Shown here piece by piece: positions 13,050-28,500 of a stretch of 64,000 bases of DNA. The translations under genes were made by a program, and so were the position numbers. The stretch is from assembly GCA_035041965.1 (NCBI GenBank), contig JAPYMA010000454.1, positions 1 through 64,000 of the forward strand. The letters are read 5' to 3'. Each line of letters opens with the position of its first letter. Within the stretch, counting starts at the first letter, position 1. The notes under the pieces are model-generated. The model had not been told where the DNA came from. It saw nothing but the letters and a program-made list of their open reading frames with translations, and did no database searches. Source of the stretch: Anisakis pegreffii. Taxonomy: Eukaryota > Nematoda > Chromadorea > Rhabditida > Anisakidae.

Positions 13050-16000
13050 TATTTTAACGTTGGTATCACCAGTATCAGAGTTATTAACTCACTGAACTGA
13101 AATTATGCATCGAGAGGTTGTTGTCGATTGAACTGCGTAGCAAAGCTTCTTGCGGAATTCTGACGAATAGAGAGGGAGTTAATCATAACGCAAAGCTATT
13201 GTGAAAGATGTGTATATGTGGGGAAATCCTTTGTGATTTCAAAGCGGCATTTGTTTACTTTCGTAATACTCAGTATGATGCTTGCTCAACTGATATGCTG
13301 AAAAGTTATCAAGATGACCAATATATACTGAATTCATTGTTCTGTTTCATGAACAGATTCACGATGATCTCATGGATTTCTTTGATCGGTTCGATACTCT
13401 TCTCTTATCGTTACAGAAAATCAGGTTTCTCTCATTTTCTCACAATTTTCTCAGAATTCGCCATTTTTAACGTTGTTATCCACTTATAAAAAGTCTCATA
13501 CATGTATCGCATTATTTTACTCATATGCATTGATTATATGGTACTTAGCGATTTGATGTGACTGAAGCGATAAACGAAGAATGTGTTCATTTCTTTGTTC
13601 GTTCGAAATCACATCATATCCACTCAATACTCTTTTATTATCTGAAGAGAACATAATTTGCGATTATGAAAGCGTGAAAATGTCTATTTTATTTGTTTGT
13701 GAATGTGACTTTCAATCATCTGCGACTCTTTTGACAGCCATTGTCGAATGGAGATGAAATCAATTCAGGTTGTTTGTATTCCGAGAAAAAAATGAACTAT
13801 AGCATCATGCTTTCTTTGCTTAAAGCGTTACAATCACGTATGGATGGGTCTGTAATTTTGCTGTTGTTAACTGCAGGAATTTGTTTGACAACAAAATGTC
13901 GATTTTGCGATCAAGGATTGGTTTTGCGTGTGCGATCAGTTCAGTTCGATTGTTCGTATAACCAAATTCTATCGGCCAAATTCGATATTTTGTTTATATG
14001 ACGAATCATCCCTGAAATTTTGTGAGCACATGATTATATGAACGCGTAAATATATCCAAATAATAGTTTATATTTTATGTTGGCTATTATTTCTCCAATT
14101 GCACTATACATGTGTGTATATGATACACACACAAATACATACATGTACACATACACAATTGTATTACTAGTACTATTGTATTATTTTTGGGCTTTTCAGA
14201 GATAGTATAATTTTATTTTATTTGATTACCGTTTTTATGCGATGCTAGCAAACTAACTAGCAGCATCGCATAACGACGTACCTTGTTATGCCGTACACTG
14301 CGTTCATTTCTTCATTTGATCGTCTCAGAGCAAAAAATAAATTTTTATTCGCCATAACTCACAGCGTTTTTCGAACACAAATCTGATGGTTCCCATCTAA
14401 ACTTTCTACTGTTCAAGAAGAAATCTACTGTCAATGAGGGGATTTTGTGAACGTGAACGATTCTCTACCTGACTGAAATCGCCCTATTCCACAATCAATT
14501 GACGTGAAACTCGCTCTGGAATTGACAGTCTCATAATCGTCAGAAGTTGTTCTTAGGGTACTATACGAGATGGAATTACAAAATCGATGGAATGTAAGCA
14601 GATTACAATCCGGTACATTTAAGATTGCAATAACACAAGTGTAATAACAAATAAGCAATACAATGCAATTTGAAACTGTATTGTACTGTATTCAGCGATT
14701 TAACGCATCACGCATTTCGGATTCAAATTTATACAGCACAAGGACAATAGGATACGTCATTTATTCATTTATATCACTTCAAAAAGGCACTCGTTTCCAA
14801 TGGTTCCCCTCACCAATTGCACGCCATACCATTTCTTATTCTTATTGTGATCCATCGAATCAATTTATTCAGTCCTATTCGCTCCTTTCTGTTCTTTGTT
14901 GATGAATTTAAATCAGTTACAAGCTGTTTCAGACTCTTTCACTATGAACAACGTTCTCTTCGCTTCCTTGTTGATGAATCCTTTCGACCACTTCACAATT
15001 TCGAAAAAAGAGAACGAAGTTCCTAAGCAAATATGAGAATAATCCCCATTGAATATGGATTTTTATTCCAGTCTTTCTATATTGACACTGAACTTTGCGA
15101 GTCTTCCAAAATACTTTAGGATGTAACAAGTCATTTAAAAATATTCTAGAGTCATTTGATGAATATTTCATCCGAATCCAAAAAAAGTTTGTTTATTTTT
15201 TCAATTTCCATTAACACATTCATGCTGTTTGTCACAGAATCCAAAACCGGGTTGAACGGGTGTGTATGCAGTTCAATTTTAATGCTAATAATGCACTAAT
15301 GTTAAAGCATTAATTGTGATGAATTTCACCAACACGCATCGAGAATGCTCTATCGTTGATATCGATAATGGCAATACTATGAGCAATAATGGGGCTATAA
15401 TAATGGTTGAACGAGGTGATGCTGCATGTGCAAAGCAAATGAATGCGAATGGAAAAGCAGATTTTCAACTGAAAACTTTTCTGCCCAAACTGACTGCCAA
15501 ACGCTCATCATAAACCGATTGATTCAGCACAGCATTCAGCATTCAACGCAACATGATGTATACTTCAATAAACTGATGTGTATTTCACTGAATATTCGTT
15601 TTTACTAATTCAACAGAATAGCAGTTTTAGTCTCGAAACACGTTCTTAGTGTTTTACAATTAGTTATTTTTAGGTTCGAAACACCTCCTTTTTTCTACGA
15701 TAACATCTTTTACTGTGGACAAATTTTTTTTTTGGTAATTCCTCGAAAGTTTACTGCAAATTATCCTTCATCTGCAATCTTTATTGCATTATCTGACATA
15801 ATAGATGGATGGCTTTGTCGGTACGCAGAATTCATTTTGCAAATTTATATCTCATATTCAGTTCAACTAACATATTATTATTATTTTGTGTGTAACATTT
15901 GGCAGTATCCGTCATAAATGCATCACAAATTTGATATATAATATTGGTGAATGGGTGTATTTCGTTTGGAGGAAACTATCATGTTGTGTATTTTTAGTAG

Positions 16001-19000
16001 TTTAAAGTAGATTAACAACTTTCTTCGCATATTTGAAAATCGCCAATAAATTATGACGAGAGTGTGAACTTTTCAACAATATTCCGAGCTAAATGCTTAT
16101 TTTATTGCCAGTTTGCTCTCATGTTATAGTCACAGCTCTTTGCAATGTGTTGCGAATGTTTTCGAGTTTCACGAGAAAAATTTGTCGGTGTGTGCGTGTG
16201 TGATTGATCGGCAGTTAAAATTTTAACACCTCAACTGCAGTATTCCACGTTTCTCGCAGATCTTCTCCTTCAGTCCACCATTTCAACTCGATAACATTTG
16301 TCGGCGAGATGTTTTCATTGCCAGAGGCTCTTTGCCACTAAAAAGTTGATTGCTGTTTGAAGTGTCTTTAAAAATTTTCTCATTGAGTTTCACAATTTTC
16401 AACATGAAATTATGCATTTCAAAATGATTCTCAACAAATAATTAGAAGCATAATTCGCCGATTACTGATTCACTGTGTTTCAATTCATACATATTCATTT
16501 CTGAACTTAAAAGTGACCTCTGCGATTCGGTCTTCTCATATCTATGTTCTCTTAATTGTTTCTCTCATATCTATGTTCTATTAATTTGTTTTATTTTTAT
16601 TTTCTTCGATCTGCACTGGTCATTTGCATTTACATGGACGAAATTTCTCAAAATTAGCTATCTCAAAGTATTGAGGATGCTTAATTTGCAACTCTTTTAT
16701 ATGTAGAATTATGGAGATTCATTATATGTAGAGCAACTTTTTTTCAGTTCCTCTCAAATCGCTGCTTGACACTGTGTAATGGAATGGTTCTTGAAGCCGC
16801 TATGCGATTTTTTTTTTCATATCGTGTTTTTTCTTTGAAAAAATATTCAACTGTGTTCGTATAGGATCTCGGCATATGGCTCTGAGTCAATTCTTCCTAA
16901 TTCAAGCCGTACGCTGAATTTGTGTGCGTTAACTGCATGAAATTTAACACTGAATTGTCAAAGCGAATTAGAGTTTTGAAATTTGTTTTTTTGATGGCTT
17001 GTTTCGAAATGCCATTTTATGTAACACTCACTATCAGTAAGGCAACCAGCTATTTTTGTTCTCGGTCGCATTGACATTCCTCGAGGCCGCAGTCAGAAAT
17101 TTTGCCTGCGAAATTTTCGTTTCTACTAGAATCCTTTCGTAAACTTCTTTTCTTTCAATTGGAAACATCTTCCATCTAATTCTCTATCGTTTAGCATGTC
17201 TGTTCGATTTTCGAAAATTTCAATTCCGAAATCTTCTATCGTTTTGCATAAATTTGAATCCTAAAAGTTTTTTCTTCTCTCCCGTGCAGTTCGCTGTCGA
17301 AGTTCAGGAAATCACTAGATATCGAGTTGGAACGATATCTGAAAGAAATTTTAGTCTTCTGCAAATCTTCATCCTTCGCATTTTAGTCTTCCGCATTCGC
17401 ATCAAATGACCCCATAAGGTCAACTTCACTCTATCATTCTAATGACTTTTCACTCGCACAACTTGAGCACTAATAATGTCAATATAATCGTGCAGAGTGT
17501 TCGCATGCAACTTCCATCGATCTTTTCCCTTCTCCGCCAATTTAATGCATCTGTTTCAGGATATTGTTTTGTTCTCAGCAATTCTTGCCATCCGTCATAA
17601 TTGGATGGACCATATTACTGCTGTTCTGCCATTATAGACTACAGCTATTCAGCGCCTTCAGCTGAAAACAAATCTATGCAAGAAGTGTACAAGTTCGCAC
17701 AAAAACATCACATAATTCGTTGATGTGAAACGGAAAACATCTATCGGGAAAGAAAAACGCGACTGAACTAACTCTCATTCAATTTACTCAGAAACGAGCA
17801 AAGTGGACCGAGTAGAGTGCAACACCATACAACCGTGCATAAAACACCTCGAACGTTCGCAAAAATAACAGCTGCTCCCGTCCGGCTCAGCCCATCTCAT
17901 CCCATCTCATCTCATCTCATCAACTATAACGGAGACAACCAAAACGATTCGAAGCAATCGTCATTCTTTGGTTGTTGTATATAAGTTTTATGCGAACCAA
18001 TATCTAAGAATATCCTCAGGATAAACCAGAGAATCTCTAAACCGTATGCAAAAGACAAATGAGTAAGCGATAGAACAAGTGAACGAGCATTTTGGCATTC
18101 GTTTTGCAGTCTATCAGATTATAAATTATATTCTCTTCAACTGTACTGAACTCGCCAGTCTGTCTTCGACAGAACACGTACCGTCTCCATAGATCATCAT
18201 ATAGCGCTGCTAACGGTAACGTTTGGAGAGTTAACAGGAACTAAAGCTAAAGTTGAAGCCTCGAAGCCCACTGATATTCATCACATCGGCTCACTGTGCA
18301 ACTCTATAATCTGATCTATCTGTAAAGTAGTCTCGACTGGCTTTGTGTGATCTATTTGCTCCTTCTATGTTCATCTCGATTCATTAGCTGCTAATTACAC
18401 CTTCACACTGTAACTGTCTCGAACAGTACCGAACAACTGAAACAATAGCGATGATCTCATTCGGCTGAGTTCTGCTATTCTTACAACAGCCAAATTAGCT
18501 TGGAGAATATACTCCATTCACATCTTACGCATCTTTAACATCTTCAATCTAACACCTCTATTTCCTCTCAGTTTTAAGGCTTAAAGCTTAAAACCATCAT
18601 ACCTATAATCCGAATATTCCTTCTCTGTTTCATTCACAGCATAGAGAGAACCTCTTTGATTCTGTTCTATCCGCACTCTAATTCTTTGTGCAATATTCGT
18701 AAACTTGCATATTCTCATATACTCAGACGTACATCCACACTGATATAGCTCTATCCGCCTGAAGAAGAACATCAACGAAAACAACAGTTTCAACATAAAA
18801 CATATAATAGAGCAGCCAGCAATCGTTCGAACACAATCAAACCGAACGTGAAACATCTAACGATATAATATATCTTGTTCAGCAGCTTTACCTTACAATT
18901 CGGACGTATTCATTCATCTTTAGGTTGTCTCATCAGTTCGTCAAGAGAGGAGTAACAAACGTCAAAGAGGAACCGTGCTAATTGAGGTGAGAAGGAGAGC

Positions 19001-19536
19001 GAGCAGAGAGATAAGATCACCAACAGACCCTTAGGCTAAAAGCTTTGCCTGTAAGGCTGATCGCCTGCATAAGGTTGCTGCTTGCTGGTTTTTCGCTTTG
19101 TTGATTTGTTGACCTCCACTAGGCTTGGCTGTTCAACCGCAGTCTAGTCAATATTGTTCCTTTATCGTATTAATCACACTGAAACCACGAAAATCATTAT
19201 CAGTATCAGTACCACGAAAATTATTCAGACTCATCATCATTCACGTTATATTTCGATCATCTTCATATGCTGCTAATATTATTCACTTAATTTTATTATT
19301 GATATTTCCGTATCTGAATGTTCAAATCTCGTAAAGTATTTGCTTCCCGGCGACTAAAATATTCAACTAATTATCACTCATCGAATCAATAACTCAATTA
19401 TTCATCCTTTATCCTCCACTCAATCAATCAATCAGTTGATCAACCGATCAATAATCGATAATTCCATTGAACTATTTGAGTCGATCGAATCGAACTGAAT
19501 CTGGATAAGATTATTAAGTAATCGCGACAAGCGAAA
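13050..19536. other. long non-coding region upstream of the AIP3 gene
   Basis: No recognisable gene. Contents seen: an imperfect TG/CA-rich patch at 14105-14160, a 12-bp hairpin at 14235-14273, a short tandem duplication (TCTCATATCTATGTTCT twice, about 16530-16590), and a CCCATCTCAT/CTCAT run at 17888-17920. The last few kilobases presumably include the promoter and 5' UTR of the gene starting at 19537, but I can point to no specific element. Confidence 0.45.
14235..14273. repeat. 12-bp-arm hairpin
   Basis: TTATGCGATGCT (14235-14246) pairs perfectly with AGCATCGCATAA (14262-14273) across a 15-base loop. It lies in non-coding DNA with no associated gene. Confidence 0.6.
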
Positions 19537-22500
19537 ATGCCAGGTCTTTTCTCGTGGAAACCGAGATTACGAATCAGAAAGACACCTGAACGAGAGAAGG
19601 TGACAGTTGTAAATGCATCCAGTAATAATTCATCATCATCACCGATCAACGACATCAACAACAGAGACACAAACAACAAAAATAGCAACGATTCTCCCTC
19701 ATCAACATCGTTCTTCGCTACAAGAGAACCGAAGCGAGTGGTCAGATTCAACGACAATACCACCACCGGTATATTATCTATCTATCTGATTTAAGCCATT
19801 TATATCCCAGTACATATCTTATATCCAAGTATAGATCTTTTAACATCCTTTCACATCATAACCATTTTTATCCCAAAGTTACATCACAATCTGCATATCG
19901 TGTGTCCAATTTTGCTCTTCACTCAGTACGTTACCACATTTTTCTTGAACTTTTAACCTTTTCTCACCTATTCTTCCATATCTGAACAGTTCACGAGTGT
20001 TTTCATGAACTATTGTGATTAGAATGAAGAGTAGGATATACCAAAATCCTATACTTTGCGCAGTTATCCAATTACGACCAAAGAATAGCACCACCGGTTC
20101 GCTTGTCACATTATCAGTTGTTTGCTGAATATGGCTATCACCATCCTCTCCGTCATTATAATGCATACTTAATTTTTCAGTTCTGAATGCACATCTATTG
20201 AAATCGTTACGGAACATTGTTCTCACGACGAGTCGGAAAGGAAAATCTCTCCCATCACTAACCTTAATACGTAAAGCTTTTTGATAACCAGAACTTGAAC
20301 CAATTCACTTGCGCAACACTACACACTGTATAATTATTGAGCTTTGCCCAAAGGCAAAAACTTTCACAAATTTAATTAACTATCAGAATATTGTCCACAA
20401 AAAAGCCGTTTTCTGACTGATGCTTAACTTTCTCTTATCCTCACTCATTTATTTACGCTAAACTGAACTTTGATCGGTGACGATCATTATTTATGTCCTC
20501 ATATGTTAGCCACCGCCACTATCATTATTGTGTCGTCCAAATTCAATTGCTTCTTTATTTGGTTCTCCATTGTTGTTGTTCAGTTATCTCAGTTCACCTT
20601 CAAGCGACCATTTCAATGTGCTCTATCGCGTGTGTCGTCGGCATCATCAAAGTCTGCACAACGCTAAACTGCACCACAATACACCACATTTGAAATCCTT
20701 GTTGTTCACTCAAGCAAATCGCATATCGCATTGAATTGATTCGATGTCCAATGGAACAATTTTATTGAAAGAGAATCTTTTCAAATGACAAAAAGTGCAG
20801 AAACAACGATGACGAAATTGAATTAGCTGATCACGCAATATGTGTGTACATTCTCTCATTTATTATTTATTAAACGCAATCCGCTAAATCACTTCTAAAA
20901 CGTCAGAAAATTTGTGCTAATGAATTCTTTTAATTTTTGGGACTGTCACAAAATGGAGAACTTAAATTCTTATTATTCAAGAGAGCATACAAATGTTTGG
21001 TGATTCAGTTAGAGGCTTGTGGCCTTGAGTTAACACAAAGATTATTGTTCTGAGGTGTAAGGAGTGGTTGGTGATTTGCTGATTGAGATCTCTTCATACT
21101 AATGACCGTCTTATTTCCGCTGTTTCCACATAGAATTCGGCCTTTTTGAACTGCTCTAAGAGAAAATATTACTTCCCTGTTGCTTTGGTTTCCGTATTTG
21201 TAACAACAAAATAAACGCAAATAAATTATTCATCGAAGTCGAAATCGGACAGTGATATATGTGTGTAGAGGTGTTAAGAATGGCATATGTCCTTGAGAAG
21301 CGGTATTTTTGGGAAGGTTTTCACTCAGTTTTTTGTGTGTTCGCGGAAATTTCAATCTTCTCTCAAGTAGAATAGTAAGGAATGAGTTGTATTTTCGTGA
21401 AAAGGGAACTATTTCACGAAAAGTGCCTGTTTTGGGAGTCTTTTAGAATCAACTATTATTACCAACATACTGAACGTAATGGTTAAGAACACTGTGATAT
21501 ATATTTATATATGAATTGTTTTTTTCGGTTATCATCAATCGTAACTAAATATTTGTGGTTAAAGATTGCTGCAAACTGCAAATTGTTAATAGTAAGATAT
21601 CAAACGAAATCGTGTTAAGGACGAACTATCTGTGGTACAAGTATATCTTTCATTTTCATTCCTTTTATCTGCAATATCCAGTGAAATATAATCTCCTCTA
21701 AAGTCACCTCACAACGCATCGAAATGTCCAGCGTGATTATGAATAAGTAAAACTTGATGATAATCTGTTGAATGAACAACTGGATGAGTTCATTTGAGTG
21801 AGTAGGGAATCGAGTGAAGCATTGTGCTGAGTATGAACAAAAGTTTTTTTTTTGGTGGTGTAGTTTTTAGTGTACAACACAAGAACTTTCTTATGCTCAT
21901 TGAATCCAGCTTTCGTATAAAGAGCATTCGCTTTCAGTTGAGTGAGACAAAATGAAGTCCAATCCAAGAACATTAAATTGCTGTAAAGCAATTTGTTGAG
22001 GTTTCGTTAGTGATGAGGAATTCGCTTTTTGCGTTTTACATTTAGCCTGTGTTCTATTTCAAGTTTTTTTTCGCTATTAGTCAAGAGTGCACATAATCTA
22101 TCATTTGGTTTTAAATTTGTATCTGACACAACTTCGTAAAACCTTACAATTCAACCACCTAACTGGAACGAAAAAGATAAGAATGAAGTAATTTGTCATT
22201 CAGTTCTCGTATCTGTTCAGCCAGGCCAATTGTATCCACTAATGATTGGAGTATTAAGTCAGTATTGATGTTTTAGATAAGTGATTCTTGACGTAGTTGT
22301 GAACAATGGACAGGCAATAGGCTGCGGGGACACAAAGCAAACAAATTCACCACTAAAAACTAATAATGCGAGTAATCTTCAGGAAGGATGATTTTCTATC
22401 ATATTACGAGGATACTTCTCGAATCCTTAGCATGTTCCTTGTTTCAGAAAAACTCTAGTAGTGTTTAATCTTTTTCGCATATTTGTTATCGCAATCTTAC

Positions 22501-25500
22501 TGCTGATGATGTTGTAATACAACCAGTTCGATGCAATTTTGAACACAAAGCCAGCAAGTAAGTAATGCTCAGGCATTCAAGACGAGATCAAGACTCGAGA
22601 GTGCTGTTAGTTACAATGTTATTACTACTAATCCGACTACAGTTAGGAAACTTTATGACTGTTACAGCTGTTAGTGCGAGCGTAAATATTTAGTAAAATT
22701 AGAATATCTTGAGTATTGCTTTCATAATATTTAATAAATCAGCTTTTGCTGCCTCATCACCATCTTGCTGTTGCTTTGTTACTGCTATGAGCTGATCAAT
22801 TCGAGTCAAATAACCGTTCTATACTGCTCAATCAGCTCGGCTACAATCAACCCAATTGTAATATTTTGTTCATCATAACCGTAAATTATATTTGACCACA
22901 AGCTCATTTATCTTATGAACATTACGCCAGCTCATGTGTGCAAACGGGATAAGTTATTATATTACCGAGTACATTATATGATGGTCATATATATCTATGA
23001 ATGCAATATAAAACTTAAAGTTATATTCGAAAACTTGTAAAATGTCGACGAGCATTGAAGATGATGTATCAGTTTACTGAGTGGAGCAAAAACGCCAGAA
23101 CATTGGAACAATTGTTCAGTACATCATCATTTGATGAGGAAAGCTAGTTTTCAAGACATGAGATTTTTTATTGGCGGAACAAAACACCTCATTCGTTCCT
23201 TTCAAAAACACCTCATAATCGTTAAGAAATGACAACTAACGAATAGTGTAGTGCTGTGCTGCAAACTGAGATTGCAAAGGATGCTGCAGAAATTTCGTTC
23301 ATTTCTAAAGCTAACTAGTGAAGGGTATCATTGTAATATCTTTCGAAAACGATCATGCTGCAGTGATCTGATAATTCTGAAGCTGCAAGTTCAACTTACT
23401 TTTGCAAGAGTTTGAGTGTTTTTTGTAACAGATAAATCAGTGTTTATTGGCACCATTCATCAGATGCAGAGAGTATTGTGTGAACAGTAATTAATCAGCT
23501 CTGCAATTACGATGCAAAGTTTTAACCGCTATTTGTAGATTTCCAAGTAATTGATCATAGTCCGATCAAGAGAGCATTATTTTGGTTTTTATTCCAGTAA
23601 TATTGTAGAAAATAGCTTTCTATTATTCAACGATGTCGATGTGATTGTTAAAGTTACTTTATCAGATATGTAATTCTGAAAGAATTGAATAAGCAGCAGT
23701 TGGATATCATAATCGTCACTGAATTCAGCTTCTTCTAACCAGCAATGACAAGTTATTTTCAATGTGGAGACGGAAACACTTAAAATATCCGAATAAACTC
23801 TCTACTGACTTAAAGCACCGCTCCGCAAATCTACTTAAGATGTTTACTCGTGTGCTGAGTAAATGAAGTGATTCATTCTAATTCGTTTGTCCACACTCTG
23901 ACTTTGTTTGTCAATTCGAATGAGTCTATGACTCCGGCCAGCCGGCTCTTTCATGCGAGTGCACCTTGAGAATGCTACTTTACTTTTTTTTTCAACACAT
24001 AATTTCAAAGAACAACTGAACATCTATGGGAATTCCGTCATTTTTTGCACTTCTGACTCCGTTTCTTTGTTAATGACCAATTCCGTGAGATACACCATGA
24101 TCAGCATTCGAAATTATATGTAACTATGAGGGCAAGATTTTGAGAGTCGGTGTAGAAAAAACTGTTCGATTGATTTTTGCATTTTGTGAAAACTGCATGA
24201 AATAGCGAGAGATCATCAAGTTTCTTCTCATGCATAAATTTATCCATTCCATTCTAGCATTTGCATAGAAATTGAAATTACACTTTGTTATTTTAGCATT
24301 CCTAAAATTCAGTGATTTCAGGTGTTGGCAGGAATCGCGAAGTGACGAAAAGTCCCAATGATTGGAAGTTTATCGAAGAAACGAAAGTGAGAGCACACAC
24401 TAGTTTGATTGCCGATTACGAGTTCAAATTTAAAAAAAAAAATTTAAATTTTGTAAAACCAGCAATGAAATGTACCATTTCAATGCGAAAAGACCTCTCG
24501 GAACGATTACGTATAATTCGATGCCTCGATATTCTATGATATCTTTTAGTTATAGGAAATCGTTTTTTTTCTTTAGAACGTTGTGAAACCTACACTTCTC
24601 ATTGAATCACCTGAAATTTCACGGTTTATCACGCATTTGAATGCGTTTGATCTGTTCAGTATAGCATTGATCTACAATACGCCTCTGTCATGAGCTGAGA
24701 TGCCAAACATGGAAGAATGACAATTTAATCAAAAGATTCCCTGAAAACAATGATGAATACAGCGAAAAAAAACTGCTTGATGCTTTGCAAGAGTAAGATT
24801 GCTGCAAGAGATCTTTTGAAGCAATTTGAAAGAATAGCAACTGTTAGTAGCATCCAAAAGAATCTCATGAAATTTCATTGGAAAATCAAGATTTTCACAA
24901 CATTCACTCATCTTGCCGAGTGGTACGATCTATTTCGAGTACGATCATCGGTTGGAACTCGTTTAGACTTTGTGAAAATTGAAAATATGTAATTTTGATG
25001 ATTGTTGACTCAATTTCTGCAATCACTTTCATTGAAAATTCTCCTAACGGAATCAGCGTGTTAAACACAGAACAAACACACTACACTGAACACTAATCGT
25101 AAGATTATTCTCAATCTGTTACGTAAGCTCATCAGGAATTTTATCCAGTATCTTCCATCTGAAATCAAGATATGTTTTAAAAAAATATTAGGATATTTTG
25201 AGTGTCAGTTTAATCAAGAGTGCAAATGTAGTGTTAGGAACTGAATTCTCTCATTCCAATCATAGAACTAGACATAAACCTTTCTTTTTTTTTTTCGAAT
25301 GCAATCATGCACTAATCAATCGACAGCTGTCTCGCATTCACCAGATAACAGCACTCAATAAACAAATACACTTGGATACCGTTCACAAAAGGCGACGCCC
25401 ATCTTGGAGACAAGCTTGAATCCAAATTAAATTGAACACAAATATAAACTGAAAATATAAACTCATACGTTAGCCAAATGATAGCAATCCATCCACAAAA

Positions 25501-28500
25501 TACTCAATTTTAGATTCAGATTTTGTAATAAGTTCCGAATTCTAGTTCTTGCCTAGATCAGCAGTTTTAAGTTCCATTCTCTCTGATGTGGTTGAAAATT
25601 TTGGATTCTGAGGATGTACGATAGTTTCAGATACAGTCAGGATTGGCGCCGTTGGCCCGCTCAGAAGTAGTTGACGAAAGTAGTAATAAAGAGGAACGAA
25701 CGTTGAGTGTTCCACGAAGTTCGGGTCGAGCGAGTGCAGTCTTGCAACATCTTCGAGAGGACGATGCCGCGACACATCCTGATGATGCCGACAGCTCAGG
25801 TACTCTGCGCAGAACAACGCCCAATCGAACGTCCGGTTCTCTTGGTAAGTTCCATACAAAGTTCTCAAAAAAATAAATGATCTCTTAAAGTTGCCACGGA
25901 ATTTCAACAATTCTGAGTACAGATTCCTTGAATGTCGCGAATTTTCGAATTGCTTCAGTATTTTCCTATGCCATACTAAGAATCAGAGTTAGATGGTTGA
26001 GAGAGAGTGAGGGATAATTACGGTCCATTTTTATATCCCGTAACAATTTCGATGAAGGGTCTTCGTTCTTTACTTGTTCAGTTTTAGATCAATTGATTTA
26101 ATTGCACTCGGAAATGCTGTACATACTCAATTTTTGTGTCCACCATCCCTAACATGGAAATCTTTTGCTTGTTTCTTTTAAATTCTCTGCATATTCCGCT
26201 CATTTTCATTCAAGTTCCTTTATTGACTTAATTTATGATCATCTAAAAATTGCACTAGAAAGCGATGAGAAAGAAGACATCAACTAATAGTTTGCAAGTA
26301 AAAAGCCGGTTCCAAGTAATCCAATGATCACAAGTGATCTAATTATGGCATATGAAAGATCAAATTAAATTCTGCAAGCGAAACTCGACAAGTCAATGTC
26401 GAACAATCATCTCTTTAAATTCTCATCGTTCAAGTCACTTCCCACCAGATTAGAATCTTTTAAATCAGACGTTTCGTGAAATACAACATCAATTCTTTGA
26501 GTTTTTCATTATTGATGAGTATTAGATTGACTCACACTTTAATATCATCAGTTTGGAAAACGTTCTGCGGAACGCCATTTCTATGACGAATTTGCAGCTC
26601 ACCTCAACATTCCAAGCAGAATACAACTGCCTTATATGACTTAATTACCCCAGAAAACAAGCGAAAACAATAAAACCAGATCAAGAGTCTTAAAGAATGA
26701 CCTATGTATTCACATCCGCTTACGATGCGATAAACTAATGAGTACTTACTTCATCGTTACCTTCTTCGATAATATTCATTACGCAAAGGTCACCTTCTTG
26801 CATAATGCTCACTACGAAATCCGTTGACTACGTTTGATATGCATAATCTGAATCGAGTTGTTCATTTGGTTGCTTTCGTTGGTCCAAAATATGTTCCTCA
26901 TATCAAATGTGTTTCAACCAACACCGAATAATTCATTATTTCGTTTATTTCCGAACGTTGAATCAGAGTTTTTTTGGTTCCGAAATAAAATAAAATTTTA
27001 TTGGATAAGTAATGTGAGTGACCTTCTCTTCATTAATGCTGTCATGAGATTAATTCTTCTGAAATTTATGGTGTAGTATATTCGCATATGTGACTCGAAC
27101 GGTGATAGATCGTCATAATAAATGACGATATGAAAGGTGCGTGTGTTTTTTGTTGTTTCCAATCAAAACCCAAACAAAAGTGTCCATTAAATTGACATCA
27201 AAGAAGTTTGCACTGACTGGTTTTAAGCAAACTTCCGATGTTTACCTGCCTACCCCATACACACACCCGCCGATCGTTTCAATTTTTGCAGTTTAGATCC
27301 ACATGCTCCATTTGCCACTTAACTGATTCATCATAGAATAACGCTCGTACTGAAAAGCAACTCGCTTAAGTGTCACCAGTTTTATATTCTCAAAGACGCG
27401 AGGCATAGCTTTTTTTTGGATTCATTTTTCCATTTGTCTAGATGATTTGACTGAAGATAGTTTATATGATAGTTTATAAGCTTATTCGATGTTTTGTAAA
27501 CAAACTTTGAAATCCAACATCATCGTCCAACACCCACCATCCAACGTCGTCTCAGCTTTTTTCTCGCATTCTATTGATTTGAAAGAGAATTTGAATTTTC
27601 TTGAGTTGTTGAGAAATGTGAATTGAATTGAACGAAATCCTCTACTTATCAGTTTCTCTCGCCTGCTATGAGAGATCTTCTAAGGATTTAGTTCTTGTCT
27701 TATTCTTCTTTTTTTCCAAATTCCCAAAGGAGAAGTTCGGAATGAGAGGAAAGCCCTTCATTCTAGTGCATTTATTTAGAAAAGAAGCAAATTCTTTCCT
27801 GATCAACTCTTGAATGAATTCATTGTCTATATTAGAATTTCGCAATTTTAAGGTCAATTACGATAATTTCTCATCGTCATAAGGATCCTTTGATGGCAAT
27901 CGGAAGTGTATTCTAGAGAGGTCATCGGAAACAATAAGGAATTCATATTCTCCAAGTGTTGCATAGAGCTATCTTGCGATTTTCACTCTGCTTTTGTATA
28001 TTCCCAACATGAGCGAGCGAGCGAATTCAACCCAAACTTGACTGCCTCAAAATGAACCACTTTAATTGAATTATTCTAATGGTGTCATATTCCTTACAAT
28101 CACATCCCACCTAACTAGTTTCACTAATTCTATTTAAGTACCATTTAGGACTCCATCGATGAGCTAGCTCACTTGATTGTAAGTTGAAACGAAGAGAGAC
28201 AGAGAATAAAACTCACAAAGAGAATGAGAAACAAGAGAGGCATAGAATGAGAGTGTTGAGAGTGATGAGCATATTCTCGCTTTGAATCCTCTCAATGATT
28301 TTTCATTATTTTTTTACCTTGCCAGGTTTTCATTATGTGTCACGAGTGTCGTATTCTAAATTATGAAAAAAGCAATTTATTCATAACTGTTGAAATTGTT
28401 GTTTTTCTTGAATATTACTGGCAAGAACTACTACCCAATGAGATTCGTGTATTGCATTGACTCATTCAAAAATTTCTTTCTATGCAAAACATTTCGTTAT

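Noticed and set aside
13208..13489. A 93-codon plus-strand open frame
   Set aside because: No recognisable domain and no splice or promoter context. Its length is compatible with chance in AT-rich DNA.
15673..15690. GGTTCGAAAC, resembling a tRNA B box
   Set aside because: There is no A box or cloverleaf pairing around it. I found no convincing tRNA anywhere in the window.
24321..24387. TTTCAG-bounded segment in intron 1 of the AIP3-domain gene (GVGRNREVTK...FIEETK before GTGAGA)
   Set aside because: It begins in phase 1 but ends in phase 0, so including it would break the frame of the exon at 25641. There is no homology.
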